This document shows positions 1 through 6,912 of a stretch of 13,173 nucleotides of DNA, piece after piece. This stretch comes from an uncultured Parasphingopyxis sp. (GTDB lineage: Bacteria > Pseudomonadota > Alphaproteobacteria > Sphingomonadales > Sphingomonadaceae). The notes below the pieces were generated by a model. It ran no database searches. It was not told the DNA's origin and worked only from the letters and a program-made list of their open reading frames with translations. Position 1 is the stretch's first letter. Every line of letters starts with the position of its first letter. The position numbers and the translations under genes were made by a program. The DNA lies in contig CAJQMX010000193.1 in NCBI GenBank assembly GCA_905479515.1, positions 1 through 13,173 of the forward strand. Reading direction: 5' to 3'.

Positions 1-2
1 AA

Positions 3-431
3 TCTGATCGTGCGGCCAAAATTATTGTCTGGGCACATAATTCGCACATCGGCAATGCCACCGCGACAGAGAGAGGCAAACGCGGGGAATTTAATATTGG
101 CCAACTGGTGCGCGAAAGTCATGGCCATGATGCGTTATTAATTGGCTTTTCTACCTGCCGTGGCCAAGTTACGGCGGCCTTCGGCAGGGATACGCCTGCC
201 GATCGCAAACGCGTACGGCCGCCCTTTGAAGGCAGCTATGAAAGGCTATTTCATCAGGTAAGCCACAAACAGTTTCAGCTCGACTTGAGCGCGAAAAACC
301 AAATGTCAGACTTATTGAGTGAACCGCGCCTACAACGGGCGATTGGAGTTATTTATCGCCCGGAAACAGAACGGCAGAGCCATTATTTAGTGTTGTCTGC
401 CAGAGCAATTCGATTTCTTGCTCCATTATAA
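3..431 (+). CDS. Erythromycin esterase family protein, 3' part (5' end outside window), tail frameshifted
   Basis: The frame is open from the left edge, so the start lies outside. About 142 C-terminal residues are visible. They carry features typical of the erythromycin-esterase family: a W-A-H-N-S-H segment near the edge, a G-E-F-N-I-G-Q-L-V stretch, 'RKRVRPPFEGSYE', and 'RAIGVIYRPETERQSHY' near the end. Family members hydrolyse esters; many in stress-response islands have no proven link to macrolide resistance. Past the H-Y of that last motif (381-386) the reading leaves the family pattern and stops at 429-431. A different frame starting with P-E-Q-F-D at 400 restores the expected C-terminus and runs to a TGA at 463-465. 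The gene therefore seems to have a frameshift between about 386 and 400, which swaps only the last 20 or so residues. A sequencing error is possible. Family assignment is fairly sure; activity is unknown. Confidence 0.72.
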   Translation, partial: SDRAAKIIVWAHNSHIGNATATERGKRGEFNIGQLVRESHGHDALLIGFSTCRGQVTAAFGRDTPADRKRVRPPFEGSYERLFHQVSHKQFQLDLSAKNQMSDLLSEPRLQRAIGVIYRPETERQSHYLVLSARAIRFLAPL

Positions 432-569
432 TGTGATATCAGCATTTTACGGCTCGGTGGCATGAAGGTGAGATGGACGAGACCTACCCGACGGGTATGT
501 AAAAATAGTGAAATTATTTGTTACTTGTTGACGGGGTTGAGCTGTTGGATGCAAGTGATAATGCCCGCC

Positions 570-770
570 ATGATGCGTCAGGCATTTAACACCTCGTTGA
601 TCGAAACGTTGAGAGAGACACCCACTCCTGGTGCAAAGCAAATCTTGGTCTGGATACATGCCTTCGCCGTCTGTCCCGCAGATCTTCATGTGGTTGATGG
701 CGGCTTCGCTGAATATTTGGTCGCCGATCAGCACTATTGTTTCCTAGTGCCTGCCAGCTATAGCAATTGT
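570..770 (+). pseudogene. Zinc-dependent alcohol dehydrogenase remnant with internal deletion
   Basis: From the Met codons at 570/573 the frame reads like the start of a medium-chain zinc alcohol dehydrogenase. It has a 'PTPGAKQILVWIHA' segment, then A-V-C-P-A-D-L-H-V-V-D-G, which matches the GVCRTDLHVVDG zinc-site region of the family. It then jumps directly to G-G-F-A-E-Y-L-V-A-D-Q, which in intact proteins lies roughly 65-70 residues further on, after the structural zinc cysteines. The junction is near 696-704. The frame stays open to 833, but the similarity ends near 768, so the nucleotide-binding and C-terminal parts are also lost. The protein could not be functional. In several alphaproteobacteria such dehydrogenases sit near erythromycin-esterase genes in low-oxygen or stress islands, which fits the left neighbour (general knowledge). 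No good ribosome binding site was seen. Confidence 0.65.
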
Positions 771-918
771 ACAACATCAAATCAAGTGGACCAGCTTTAC
801 TCCGCCACAGTGGCCCTTTTACTCCGACGTTGACATTTATGCGTCCATCGCAAAATTGGCATCAACAAAGTTCAAGGAATTTTCCTTCGGCAATGCAGAA
901 ATAATGCTATTCGCTTAA
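748..918 (+). other. Unrecognised coding-like remnant
   Basis: Another frame than the dehydrogenase remnant stays open from just after a TAG at 745-747 to a TAA at 916-918. The middle reads 'TPPQWPFYSDVDIYASIAKL' and continues with K-F-K-E-F-S-F-G-N-A-E-I, a composition that looks like real protein. There is no start codon with a ribosome binding site, and the end overlaps the 3' end of the leftward FMN-enzyme gene by 12 bases. I do not recognise the family. It may be the 3' end of a gene whose front was lost in the event that truncated the dehydrogenase, or chance. Confidence 0.25.
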
Positions 919-2022
919 CATATTGTCCAGACGGTCCTTGGATTCCAGCAATTCATTAATGAAGTCATAGACAACTTCCTTGACGCTGGTTTCTTCTGTC
1001 ATATCACCTACAATTTGGCCGACAGGATAGGTTAGGAAATCCTTGGCTCGAACTCGCTCAACTCGGGTACGGCCTTCTTGCCACCAGAGATAGTTCTGTA
1101 GCGGGGCGGGGAGCATATCAGGTGCGTTACGTGCGTTCCAAGCTCGAGAAAACTGATTGTTCAGTGTCCGGCAAGGTTTGCCGGTAACGCTTTTCGTCAT
1201 AATGGCGTCATTTGCTTCAGCTTCGAACATTTTTTGTTTTATTTCCGGGGGGACCTCGCTTTGAACCGTTTTTAGCCAGATAGAGCCACACCATACACCT
1301 TCACAGCCAAGGGCGAGAGCCGCCGCCAGTTGCCGACCGCGACCAACACCGCCACCTCCCAACACTGGCATGGGATCAACCGCATCGACAATACTTGGCC
1401 ATAAAACCATGGATGATATATCCCCCGTATGGCCGCCAGCTTCAGTGCCAACGGCGACAACCAAATCACAGCCCGCTTCTTTGTGTTTGACGGCATGTCG
1501 AGGCTTGCCGGCCAGTGCTGCGATTTTGATCCCTTTATTATGGGCATCTTCAATCAAATGCGCCGGCGGTGTTCCCAGCGCATTGACAATAAGTTTGATC
1601 GGGTGATTCATGGCCATTTTTATCATTTCCAGGCTTTCGCGCGGGGTAAAATTCATGCCCTTGACGATATCGCGCTTGATGTCTTCAGCTTCGGCTTCGG
1701 GCAGGGCCGGGATTCCCGCCTTATCTAACATATTTCTGACAAACCGAACCTGTTCTGCGGGCAAAAGTTTTTCCGGTTCATATTTCAGGTGGCCTACATC
1801 TTCCACATTGCCCGACATTAAAACGTCAATGCCATAAGGCTTACCGTCGATACGATCATCAATCCAGCAAAGTTCCTCCTCAACGCGTTCCGGGTTCATT
1901 CGCGCCATGCCCAAGACGCCCAAGCCTCCGGCTTTGGAGACTTCGACCACCACATCACGACAATGGGAAAACGCAAAAATAGGAACATCGATGCCGAACA
2001 TCTCGCAGAGTTTGTTTTTCAT
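907..2022 (-). CDS. Nitronate monooxygenase family FMN enzyme (2-nitropropane dioxygenase-like; possible FMN enoyl-CoA reductase)
   Basis: The 371-residue protein is full length for the family and is predicted to be a cytosolic TIM barrel binding FMN. Visible landmarks are A-G-G-L-G-V-L-G at residues 31-38, the 'VGTEAGGHTG' motif at about 191-200 with the family's catalytic-type His198, and the flavin-phosphate loop 'LGGGGVGRGRQLAAALALG' at 221-239, followed by C-G-S. Nitronate monooxygenases oxidise alkyl nitronates. However, the same fold and motifs occur in FabK-type enoyl reductases and in IpdC-type flavoenzymes of steroid degradation. With enoyl-CoA-type neighbours, a role in reducing or isomerising an unsaturated acyl-CoA is at least as likely as nitronate oxidation (inference). 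The start is supported by GAGGA about five bases upstream of the ATG. It is divergent from the SDR gene across a 610-bp gap. Confidence 0.88.
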   Translation of the reverse strand: MKNKLCEMFGIDVPIFAFSHCRDVVVEVSKAGGLGVLGMARMNPERVEEELCWIDDRIDGKPYGIDVLMSGNVEDVGHLKYEPEKLLPAEQVRFVRNMLDKAGIPALPEAEAEDIKRDIVKGMNFTPRESLEMIKMAMNHPIKLIVNALGTPPAHLIEDAHNKGIKIAALAGKPRHAVKHKEAGCDLVVAVGTEAGGHTGDISSMVLWPSIVDAVDPMPVLGGGGVGRGRQLAAALALGCEGVWCGSIWLKTVQSEVPPEIKQKMFEAEANDAIMTKSVTGKPCRTLNNQFSRAWNARNAPDMLPAPLQNYLWWQEGRTRVERVRAKDFLTYPVGQIVGDMTEETSVKEVVYDFINELLESKDRLDNMLSE

Positions 2023-2632
2023 TTTATCCTCGTCATTCGAATTCGGTTTCGTTTTTGGAAGTTCCGGTCTTGAATATCAATTGCCTCGCTGCCATTCTCA
2101 TTTTTTAGCTTACAATGTAAGAACACTTTTTTACTGCGTAACATTGTGCCGGGCCTATTGACTTTCGGCAAGGAATTGTCGCTTGTCATCACTACTCTGC
2201 CTAATTAGCGGATTTGGCGTGGCCATCTACAAATGATCACTCTTGCAAACTATTGCTTGATTTATTTTCTAACACATGTTTGAAATTAGTCAACTTGGTT
2301 TCCTTGGAAACTGTTCGAGGGGGAAATAAGTGAATTTTCAATTTAGTCGCGACGTTACGGATATTATCGGAATTTAGGCGAAATTCACCCAAGCAAAAGA
2401 ACAACGTCTGATCACAGAACATGTGGATCAGATGTCAGATAAGAATTTGTAGTTTTAGAAGAAAAAATGGATAAAGAAGAATGGCGACCAAAGAATCTGT
2501 TTCATCAGACATCGAGTAGCTGATGCCGCCGTGTCGCTTCTGCCGATAGCTTGAAGTCGTTGTTGACGCCCAGAAGAAACGCAAACTCATCATCTCTGGC
2601 CAAATTCTTTCTAAATAAAGGACGGAAGAAAC
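2023..2632. other. Long AT-rich intergenic region between divergent genes
   Basis: This stretch separates the leftward FMN-enzyme gene from the rightward SDR gene. It is richer in A and T than the genes around it. I see no ORF with both a ribosome binding site and a recognisable product. The longest frame (61 codons, minus strand, 2237-2422) has no protein-like motif. A minus-strand stretch near 2490-2590 reads in a mildly coding-like way but cannot be assigned. It holds the perfect dyad at 2109-2121 and presumably promoters for both flanking genes. Confidence 0.5.
2109..2121. promoter_or_regulatory. Perfect dyad, candidate repressor operator
   Basis: CTTACAATGTAAG is a perfect 6-1-6 inverted repeat, about 90 bases upstream of the start of the leftward FMN-enzyme gene. 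A second short dyad, TTACTGCGTAA, follows at 2131-2141. TTAC/GTAA half-sites are common in operators of TetR-type and related dimeric regulators. No regulator gene of that type lies in the window, so the cognate protein is unknown. Position and symmetry are seen directly; function is inferred. Confidence 0.35.
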
Positions 2633-3490
2633 ATGACATATGACGAAAGGGCCAAGATTGCGCGTTTTGCTCCGGACCTTATGTCCGGTCAGGTGGCGTT
2701 AGTTACCGGTAGTGGGTCGGGTATGGGCCGGGCAACGGCACTTGAAATGGCGACTTGCGGGGCTAGGCTGGCGTTGTTTGCCCGGCGCGAAGAGCCGCTA
2801 CAGGAAACCGCCGATATGATTCATGCTTCAGGAGGTACGGCATTCGTTGTGCCTGGCGATATGCGCGACGAAGAGAGTATCGAAGCCGCAATGCGCGCAA
2901 TCGCCAACCGCTATGGCCGTCTCGATGTTCTCGTCAACAATGCTGGCGGACAATTTGTGGCTGCGGCTCGCGATATTACTAACAAAGGCTTCGAGGCGGT
3001 GATACGCAACAATCTCATTGGCTCTTGGCAAATGACACGCGCAGCGGCTAACCATTTCATGTTCGACAATGGTGGGTCTGTTGTTTTCGTGACGGCCGTT
3101 ACGCGCACTGCTCTTACCGGTTTTGTCCACACAGCTGCGGCACGGGCAGGGGTGACCGGGATGATGAAGACACTTGCCGCGGAGTGGGCTGAATACGGCA
3201 TCCGGTTGAATTGTGTCGGGCCAGGTACTATCAAGACCGAGGCGCTTGGCCATTATCCAATCCCCCAAGACATGTGGACGAAATTGAACCGTTCAGTGAT
3301 GAACCGCATGGGCGCAACAGATGATATTGCCGGTGCGATAATCTTCTTGGCGTCAAAAATTGGCGGTTTCATAACAGGAGAAGAACTTTACGTCGATGGC
3401 GGTGAAACGCTGCATTTGGCACACGACATGCGCGACATGATTAACCCGGAGATGTTCGCCAATCGAAAACGTGGGGACGGGGACGAATAG
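2633..3490 (+). CDS. SDR family oxidoreductase, enoyl-CoA reductase (PECR/DECR)-like, lacking the YxxxK tyrosine
   Basis: This is a 285-residue classical-length short-chain dehydrogenase/reductase. The cofactor loop T-G-S-G-S-G-M-G is at 25-32, with R51/R52 after the second strand suggesting NADPH. N-N-A-G-G-Q-F is at 102-108, a helix-4 Asn lies in R-N-N-L-I-G-S-W at 125-132, and the C-terminal F-I-T-G-E-x-x-x-V-D-G-G segment is present. The block 'GFVHTAAARAGV' at 163-174 resembles peroxisomal trans-2-enoyl-CoA reductases and 2,4-dienoyl-CoA reductases. The canonical YxxxK is T175-x-x-x-K179 here: Lys kept, Tyr replaced by Thr. That supports an acyl-CoA reductase subclass rather than an alcohol dehydrogenase. 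A purine-rich AAGGACGGAAG precedes the ATG. It leads a group with two downstream thioesterases after a 188-bp gap. The reaction is probably NADPH-dependent reduction of an enoyl- or dienoyl-CoA (inference). Confidence 0.85.
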   Translation: MTYDERAKIARFAPDLMSGQVALVTGSGSGMGRATALEMATCGARLALFARREEPLQETADMIHASGGTAFVVPGDMRDEESIEAAMRAIANRYGRLDVLVNNAGGQFVAAARDITNKGFEAVIRNNLIGSWQMTRAAANHFMFDNGGSVVFVTAVTRTALTGFVHTAAARAGVTGMMKTLAAEWAEYGIRLNCVGPGTIKTEALGHYPIPQDMWTKLNRSVMNRMGATDDIAGAIIFLASKIGGFITGEELYVDGGETLHLAHDMRDMINPEMFANRKRGDGDE

Positions 3491-3678
3491 CCGCGTCCAT
3501 CTTACCGCCAACCAAAGTAGCAACACATTATCTCAATATCGTTCGGCGTATTGTGTGGGCGTTGTACAAGTTCGATCAGCCGCCTGTGGCGTCAAACTGG
3601 CAACCACCTTGAGGCACATGCAGCATTTTTTTGAAGAATAACCGCTCGCCAATTTGAGCAAGTAAGGACCAAGAAAAG

Positions 3679-4164
3679 ATGAATAAGAAAGAAGACTCCG
3701 TGAGTATGGATCGGCTTGCCCAACTATGGAGTAGTCGCGCAAAGGGCCTGATCGCTGAAATGAATCTTCAGATCGAAGAAGCAACCTACAGCGGAGTCAC
3801 GATCCGAATGACCTTTAATCCGAATTTCTGCGTAGATGAGGAAGAAACATTGTTGCATGGCGGCGCCTTGACAGCGTTGCTGGACAGTGCATTCGGTTTG
3901 GCCAATTTGATGGCGATTGGTGATGTTCAGACTATGGCTACATTAGACCTTCGGGTGGAATACCTTCGCCCTGCCCAAACTCGTGCCGACGTTCTGGTCA
4001 GTGCCGAATGTTACAGACAAACCCGGCATATTGCCTTCTGTAGCGGTAAGGTCTGGCATGATGGTGCTGCGGCTGACGAGATCGCTCGGGGCTCGGCCAC
4101 CTTTGCGTTAACGCGTGGTAAAAGCGGCTTGCTTGAGATGATGGAAAAAATGGGAGCTCAATAA
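3679..4164 (+). CDS. PaaI family hotdog acyl-CoA thioesterase (first of pair)
   Basis: The 161-residue protein has the single hotdog domain of the PaaI family. It shows H60-G61-G62, with the catalytic-type acid Asp69 nine residues after the His, exactly as in the PaaI pattern HGGxxxxxxD. It also has the strand 'TLDLRVEYLRPA' at 88-99, the usual T-x-x-L-x-x-x-Y-x-x-P signature. Such proteins hydrolyse acyl- or aryl-CoA thioesters, freeing CoA when a pathway stalls, and usually act as cytosolic tetramers. The ATG follows a weak purine-rich stretch (AAGGACC then AAGAAAAG). A second Met at residue 10 is a possible alternative start. Its stop overlaps the next gene's start. Family membership is secure; the substrate is unknown. 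Confidence 0.88.
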   Translation: MNKKEDSVSMDRLAQLWSSRAKGLIAEMNLQIEEATYSGVTIRMTFNPNFCVDEEETLLHGGALTALLDSAFGLANLMAIGDVQTMATLDLRVEYLRPAQTRADVLVSAECYRQTRHIAFCSGKVWHDGAAADEIARGSATFALTRGKSGLLEMMEKMGAQ

Positions 4165-4565
4165 TGAACAGGGAAGACATTCAGATGCGATGTGACCGCG
4201 TTCCCTTTTTTCGCTTTCTCGATTTTATTGTATCCAACCTGATTGATGAAGGCATAGAAACCATAATGCCTTTTTCCGAAAGTCACATTGGTAATCCCGT
4301 GCTCAATTACGTTCACGGCGGCATTGTGGCCAGTTTCTTGGAAGCAACTGCGATGCTCAGCGTAATGGAAAACTGGGAGGGTAATCCACCAAAGCCCATT
4401 AACCTAACTGTTGATTACTTGCGGCCATCCAAATCCGAGCAGCTAAATGCGCGTGCGGTGATTTTACGAAAAGGACGCAGGATGGCGAGCGTTGAGGCAG
4501 TTGCCTGGCAAGATGACGAGCAGAAATTAGTAGCCAAGGGCCTTTTTCACTTCCTCGTGGTTTGA
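4164..4565 (+). CDS. PaaI family hotdog acyl-CoA thioesterase (second of pair)
   Basis: The 133-residue single hotdog-domain protein has H51-G52-G53 with Glu60 in the catalytic-acid position, nine residues after His. The first member of the pair has Asp there. 'INLTVDYLRPSK' at 79-90 is the Y-L-R-P strand. Its ATG shares an A with the preceding TAA (TAATG), and GGGAG lies eight bases upstream, so translational coupling with the first thioesterase is likely. The two proteins differ in sequence despite the shared motifs, so they look like an old duplication or two recruited paralogues. They may form a heteromeric enzyme or split a substrate range; the sequence does not tell which. The gene ends 68 bp before the converging regulator gene. 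Confidence 0.87.
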   Translation: MNREDIQMRCDRVPFFRFLDFIVSNLIDEGIETIMPFSESHIGNPVLNYVHGGIVASFLEATAMLSVMENWEGNPPKPINLTVDYLRPSKSEQLNARAVILRKGRRMASVEAVAWQDDEQKLVAKGLFHFLVV

Positions 4566-4633
4566 GGTTCGAATGCGATACGAGGCTATTATGCCTATTT
4601 GATCTGACGGGAAACAATCCATTTATCGTAATA

Positions 4634-4972
4634 TCAGGCGTCGAGCTTCGAATGAGCTTGCCATTTTCTGGCGAATACTTCTAGTGAGCCAAGCGCGTTA
4701 CCTAGCTCCTCACCATGATCAGTTAGCCCATAAGTGACTTCAGGTGGAATTGTTGGCTTTTGAACGCGGTAAATTAAACCCTCATGTTCAAGCATTCGTA
4801 ATCGTTGGGTTAGAACTTTGGAAGAAATACCACCCAGTTGCCGACGTAGGGCACCGTAACGGGTGGGGCCGTCCTGCCGTAAATTCCACAATATGAACAT
4901 GGTCCAAGGACCCATTAAAACGCGGAAAATCTCTTCGACAGGGCAAACTGGTTTATGGGGAAATTTTATCAT
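4634..4972 (-). CDS. HxlR family winged-helix transcriptional regulator
   Basis: The 112-residue protein matches the HxlR family in length and sequence. The N-terminal C10-P-V-E-E-I-F segment is followed by G-P-W-T-M-F-I-L-W-N-L. Next come the recognition-helix region 'GGISSKVLTQRLRMLEHEGL' and a wing with Y-R-V, P-P-x-V-x-Y-G-L-T-x-x-G. Cys10 is the conserved cysteine that senses quinones, diamide or hypochlorite in relatives such as YodB, HypR and QorR. The gene is divergent from an NmrA/QorB-like reductase, the classic arrangement for an HxlR repressor of a quinone-detoxifying enzyme. It probably represses both itself and the rightward genes until electrophiles modify Cys10 (inference from the family and context). 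Confidence 0.9.
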   Translation of the reverse strand: MIKFPHKPVCPVEEIFRVLMGPWTMFILWNLRQDGPTRYGALRRQLGGISSKVLTQRLRMLEHEGLIYRVQKPTIPPEVTYGLTDHGEELGNALGSLEVFARKWQAHSKLDA

Positions 4973-4978
4973 TGATGA

Positions 4979-5005
4979 TTACCTAATTGGTGGTTACTTA
5001 AAGGT
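4979..5005. promoter_or_regulatory. Candidate HxlR operator: tandem TTAC-N-TAA-GGT elements
   Basis: The divergent region holds two similar elements 15 bases apart: TTACCTAATTGGT (4979-4991) and TTACTTAAAGGT (4994-5005). Each is itself a near-dyad. They lie directly upstream of the regulator's ATG and between it and the rightward promoter, where an autoregulating HxlR dimer would bind. The repeats are seen directly; binding is inferred. Confidence 0.4.
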
Positions 5006-5016
5006 ATCTACTTTCA

Positions 5017-5047
5017 TTGTGCGTCCAGGTGCTTTAGATCGTATATA
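5017..5047 (+). promoter_or_regulatory. Candidate sigma70-like promoter for the NmrA/QorB-like gene
   Basis: TTGTGC at 5017-5022 and TATATA at 5042-5047 are separated by 19 bases (18 if the -10 is read as GTATAT). The spacing is slightly long. It lies downstream of the tandem elements at 4979-5005 and about 88 bases before the reductase start at 5135. No competing promoter was clearer here. Confidence 0.3.
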
Positions 5048-5134
5048 GCGATGTCGCCGGATCGGCAACTATTCAATTTTACCAACAAACGGTTCTGATA
5101 ATTGCTTGGAACGTTTCACGAAAAGGATTGCACT

Positions 5135-5992
5135 ATGATTTTGCTAATTGGCGGAACTGGAAATATTGGTGGTGAAGTTGCCCGAATACTCGGGGAGAAA
5201 GGTGTCGCTTTTAAAGTTCTTGCCCGCGACAAGTCTAAGGCCAGCGCTTTACTGGGCGTAAATGTCGAAATTGTCCGCGGGGACCTCAGCCAGCCGGAAA
5301 CCGTTTCTGCGGCCATGGAAGGTGTGGAAAAACTGTTTCTTGTCACGCCGCTTCATCTTGATCAAATTTCGATGAAGTCAACAGCTATTCAAGCGGCAAA
5401 GAAAGCGGGCGTCAAGCATATTGTAATGTCCACAGGCATTGGCGCAAGCCCTGATGCTGGCGTGGAAGTAGGGCGTTGGCACGGCGCCAGTCAAGAGGAA
5501 GTAAAGGAAACCGGCATCGCATTTACTTTCCTGCAACCAGGTTTCTTCATGCAGAATATCTTAATGTTTGCCGATTCAATTCGTGGGAATGGCCAGTTCT
5601 ACTTGCCGCTGGGCGATAGTAAAGTGAGTTTCATCGACGCACGTGATATTGCCGCCGTCGCTGTTGCCGCCCTCACAGAAGCAGGACATGAAAATCAGGA
5701 ATATCCGGTTACAGGTGGAGAAGCCTTAAGCATGTATGAGCTTGCGGAAGTTCTCTCCGATGTTATTGGTAAGAAAATCAATTATATTGATGTCCCGCTT
5801 GATGCTGCAAAAGAAGGTATGGTCGCCGCCGGCATGCCTGAAAAGCTTGCCGATCTTATGAATGAGCTCTATGCGCTCGGACCAGCAGGACATTTATCTT
5901 ATGTTGCAGACACAGTGGAAAAATGTACCGGTCAACCACCGCGCACATTCCAACAATTCGCGCAGGACTATGCCGGTGCCTTCCAATCATAA
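5135..5992 (+). CDS. NmrA/QorB-like NAD(P)-binding oxidoreductase (probable quinone reductase)
   Basis: The 285-residue atypical SDR starts with the nucleotide-binding strand and loop I-G-G-T-G-N-I-G-G (residues 5-13). L-A-R-D-K-S-K-A after the second strand suggests NADPH. It has no YxxxK active site in the classical place, as usual for NmrA-like and QorB/YtfG-type proteins. Other family-like stretches are 'AAKKAGVKHIVMSTGIGA' and 'LQPGFFMQN', plus F-I-D-A-R-D-I-A. The start was placed at the ATG with AAGGA eight bases upstream; an in-frame TTG at 5102 is less likely. Divergence from an HxlR regulator supports a role in NAD(P)H-dependent reduction or sensing of quinones. The extradiol dioxygenase gene follows after 104 bp on the same strand and is probably co-transcribed. 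It could instead act as a redox sensor without catalysis. Confidence 0.83.
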   Translation: MILLIGGTGNIGGEVARILGEKGVAFKVLARDKSKASALLGVNVEIVRGDLSQPETVSAAMEGVEKLFLVTPLHLDQISMKSTAIQAAKKAGVKHIVMSTGIGASPDAGVEVGRWHGASQEEVKETGIAFTFLQPGFFMQNILMFADSIRGNGQFYLPLGDSKVSFIDARDIAAVAVAALTEAGHENQEYPVTGGEALSMYELAEVLSDVIGKKINYIDVPLDAAKEGMVAAGMPEKLADLMNELYALGPAGHLSYVADTVEKCTGQPPRTFQQFAQDYAGAFQS

Positions 5993-6096
5993 AGTACCTT
6001 CAAAATTGATCCGGGTTGAATGCAAGGTAGAAAGTTTCCCAAATTGTTCTTCAATCCGGACAAAAATCGTTTATGCCGATAACCCAGGACCACGAA

Positions 6097-6912
6097 ATGA
6101 GTAAAATGCCCACAGTATTCGTTCCACATGGTGGCGGCCCTTGCTTTTTTATGGATTGGGACCCAGCAGATGCATGGGATAAAATGGCGGCGTATCTGCA
6201 CCGGGTCCACGTTGATATCGGCCAACGGCCAAAGGCTATAGTCGTTGTTTCTGGCCATTGGGAAGAACCCGTGATTACGGTTCAAAGTAACCCGACACCG
6301 CCGCTGCTGTTCGACTACTACGGCTTTCCTGAGCATACATATAAGCTTGAATATGCAGCGCCGGGATCGCCGGAGTTAGCTTCGCGCATTAAAAATCTCT
6401 TGCTGGCAAAAAACATCCAAGTCAAAACCGATTCCCGACGTGGTTTCGATCATGGCGTTTTCATTCCGTTGAAGCTCGCCTTTCCCGATGCAGATATACC
6501 GATCGTTCAGTTGTCCTTGCGGAGCGATCTTGACCCAGCGGGCCATATAGCAGTTGGCGAAGCATTACAGCCGCTACGCGATGAGGGCGTACTCATTATA
6601 GGTAGTGGGATGAGCTATCACAACATGCAGAAGTTGATGCGAAATTTGCGGTCGGTTGCTAGTGGTGACGAGGTCGAAGCTGAGTCGTTCGATCAATGGC
6701 TGACAGAGGCTGTCAAAAACCCGAACTATCTGGAGCGGAAAGAAATGCTGGCTGACTGGGAGAAGGCTCCATTCGCCCGTGATGCCCATCCAACAGAAGA
6801 ACATTTGATGCCTTTGTTTGTCGTTGTTGGTGCGGCAGGGATAGACACGGGACAAAGAATGTTGAAGGATACGGTATTGGGAGCTGTCCAATCGGCCTAT
6901 CAATTTGGCTAG
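6097..6912 (+). CDS. DODA-type (class III, LigB-like) extradiol aromatic ring-opening dioxygenase
   Basis: Read from the ATG at 6097, the protein has 271 residues, matching the YgiD/DODA size. An in-frame ATG at 6073 would give 279, but AGGA seven bases upstream favours 6097. Numbered on the 279-residue form, metal-ligand and active-site histidines are visible: His19 in V-P-H-G-G-G-P, His62 in V-S-G-H-W-E-E-P, His127 in G-F-D-H-G-V-F-I-P, His183 in S-Y-H-N-M, and His239 in D-A-H-P-T-E-E-H. These fit class III extradiol dioxygenases, which open catechol rings with Fe(II) or sometimes Zn(II). The neighbours (a quinone-type reductase and an HxlR sensor) suggest that quinones reduced to catechols are then cleaved. 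Some YgiD-type homologues act on DOPA-like catechols. The actual substrate is unknown. Confidence 0.9.
   Translation: MSKMPTVFVPHGGGPCFFMDWDPADAWDKMAAYLHRVHVDIGQRPKAIVVVSGHWEEPVITVQSNPTPPLLFDYYGFPEHTYKLEYAAPGSPELASRIKNLLLAKNIQVKTDSRRGFDHGVFIPLKLAFPDADIPIVQLSLRSDLDPAGHIAVGEALQPLRDEGVLIIGSGMSYHNMQKLMRNLRSVASGDEVEAESFDQWLTEAVKNPNYLERKEMLADWEKAPFARDAHPTEEHLMPLFVVVGAAGIDTGQRMLKDTVLGAVQSAYQFG

Noticed and set aside
874..887. Palindrome AAGGAATTTTCCTT downstream of the FMN-enzyme gene as a terminator.
   Set aside because: The two-base loop cannot form as drawn and no T-tract follows on the transcribed strand.
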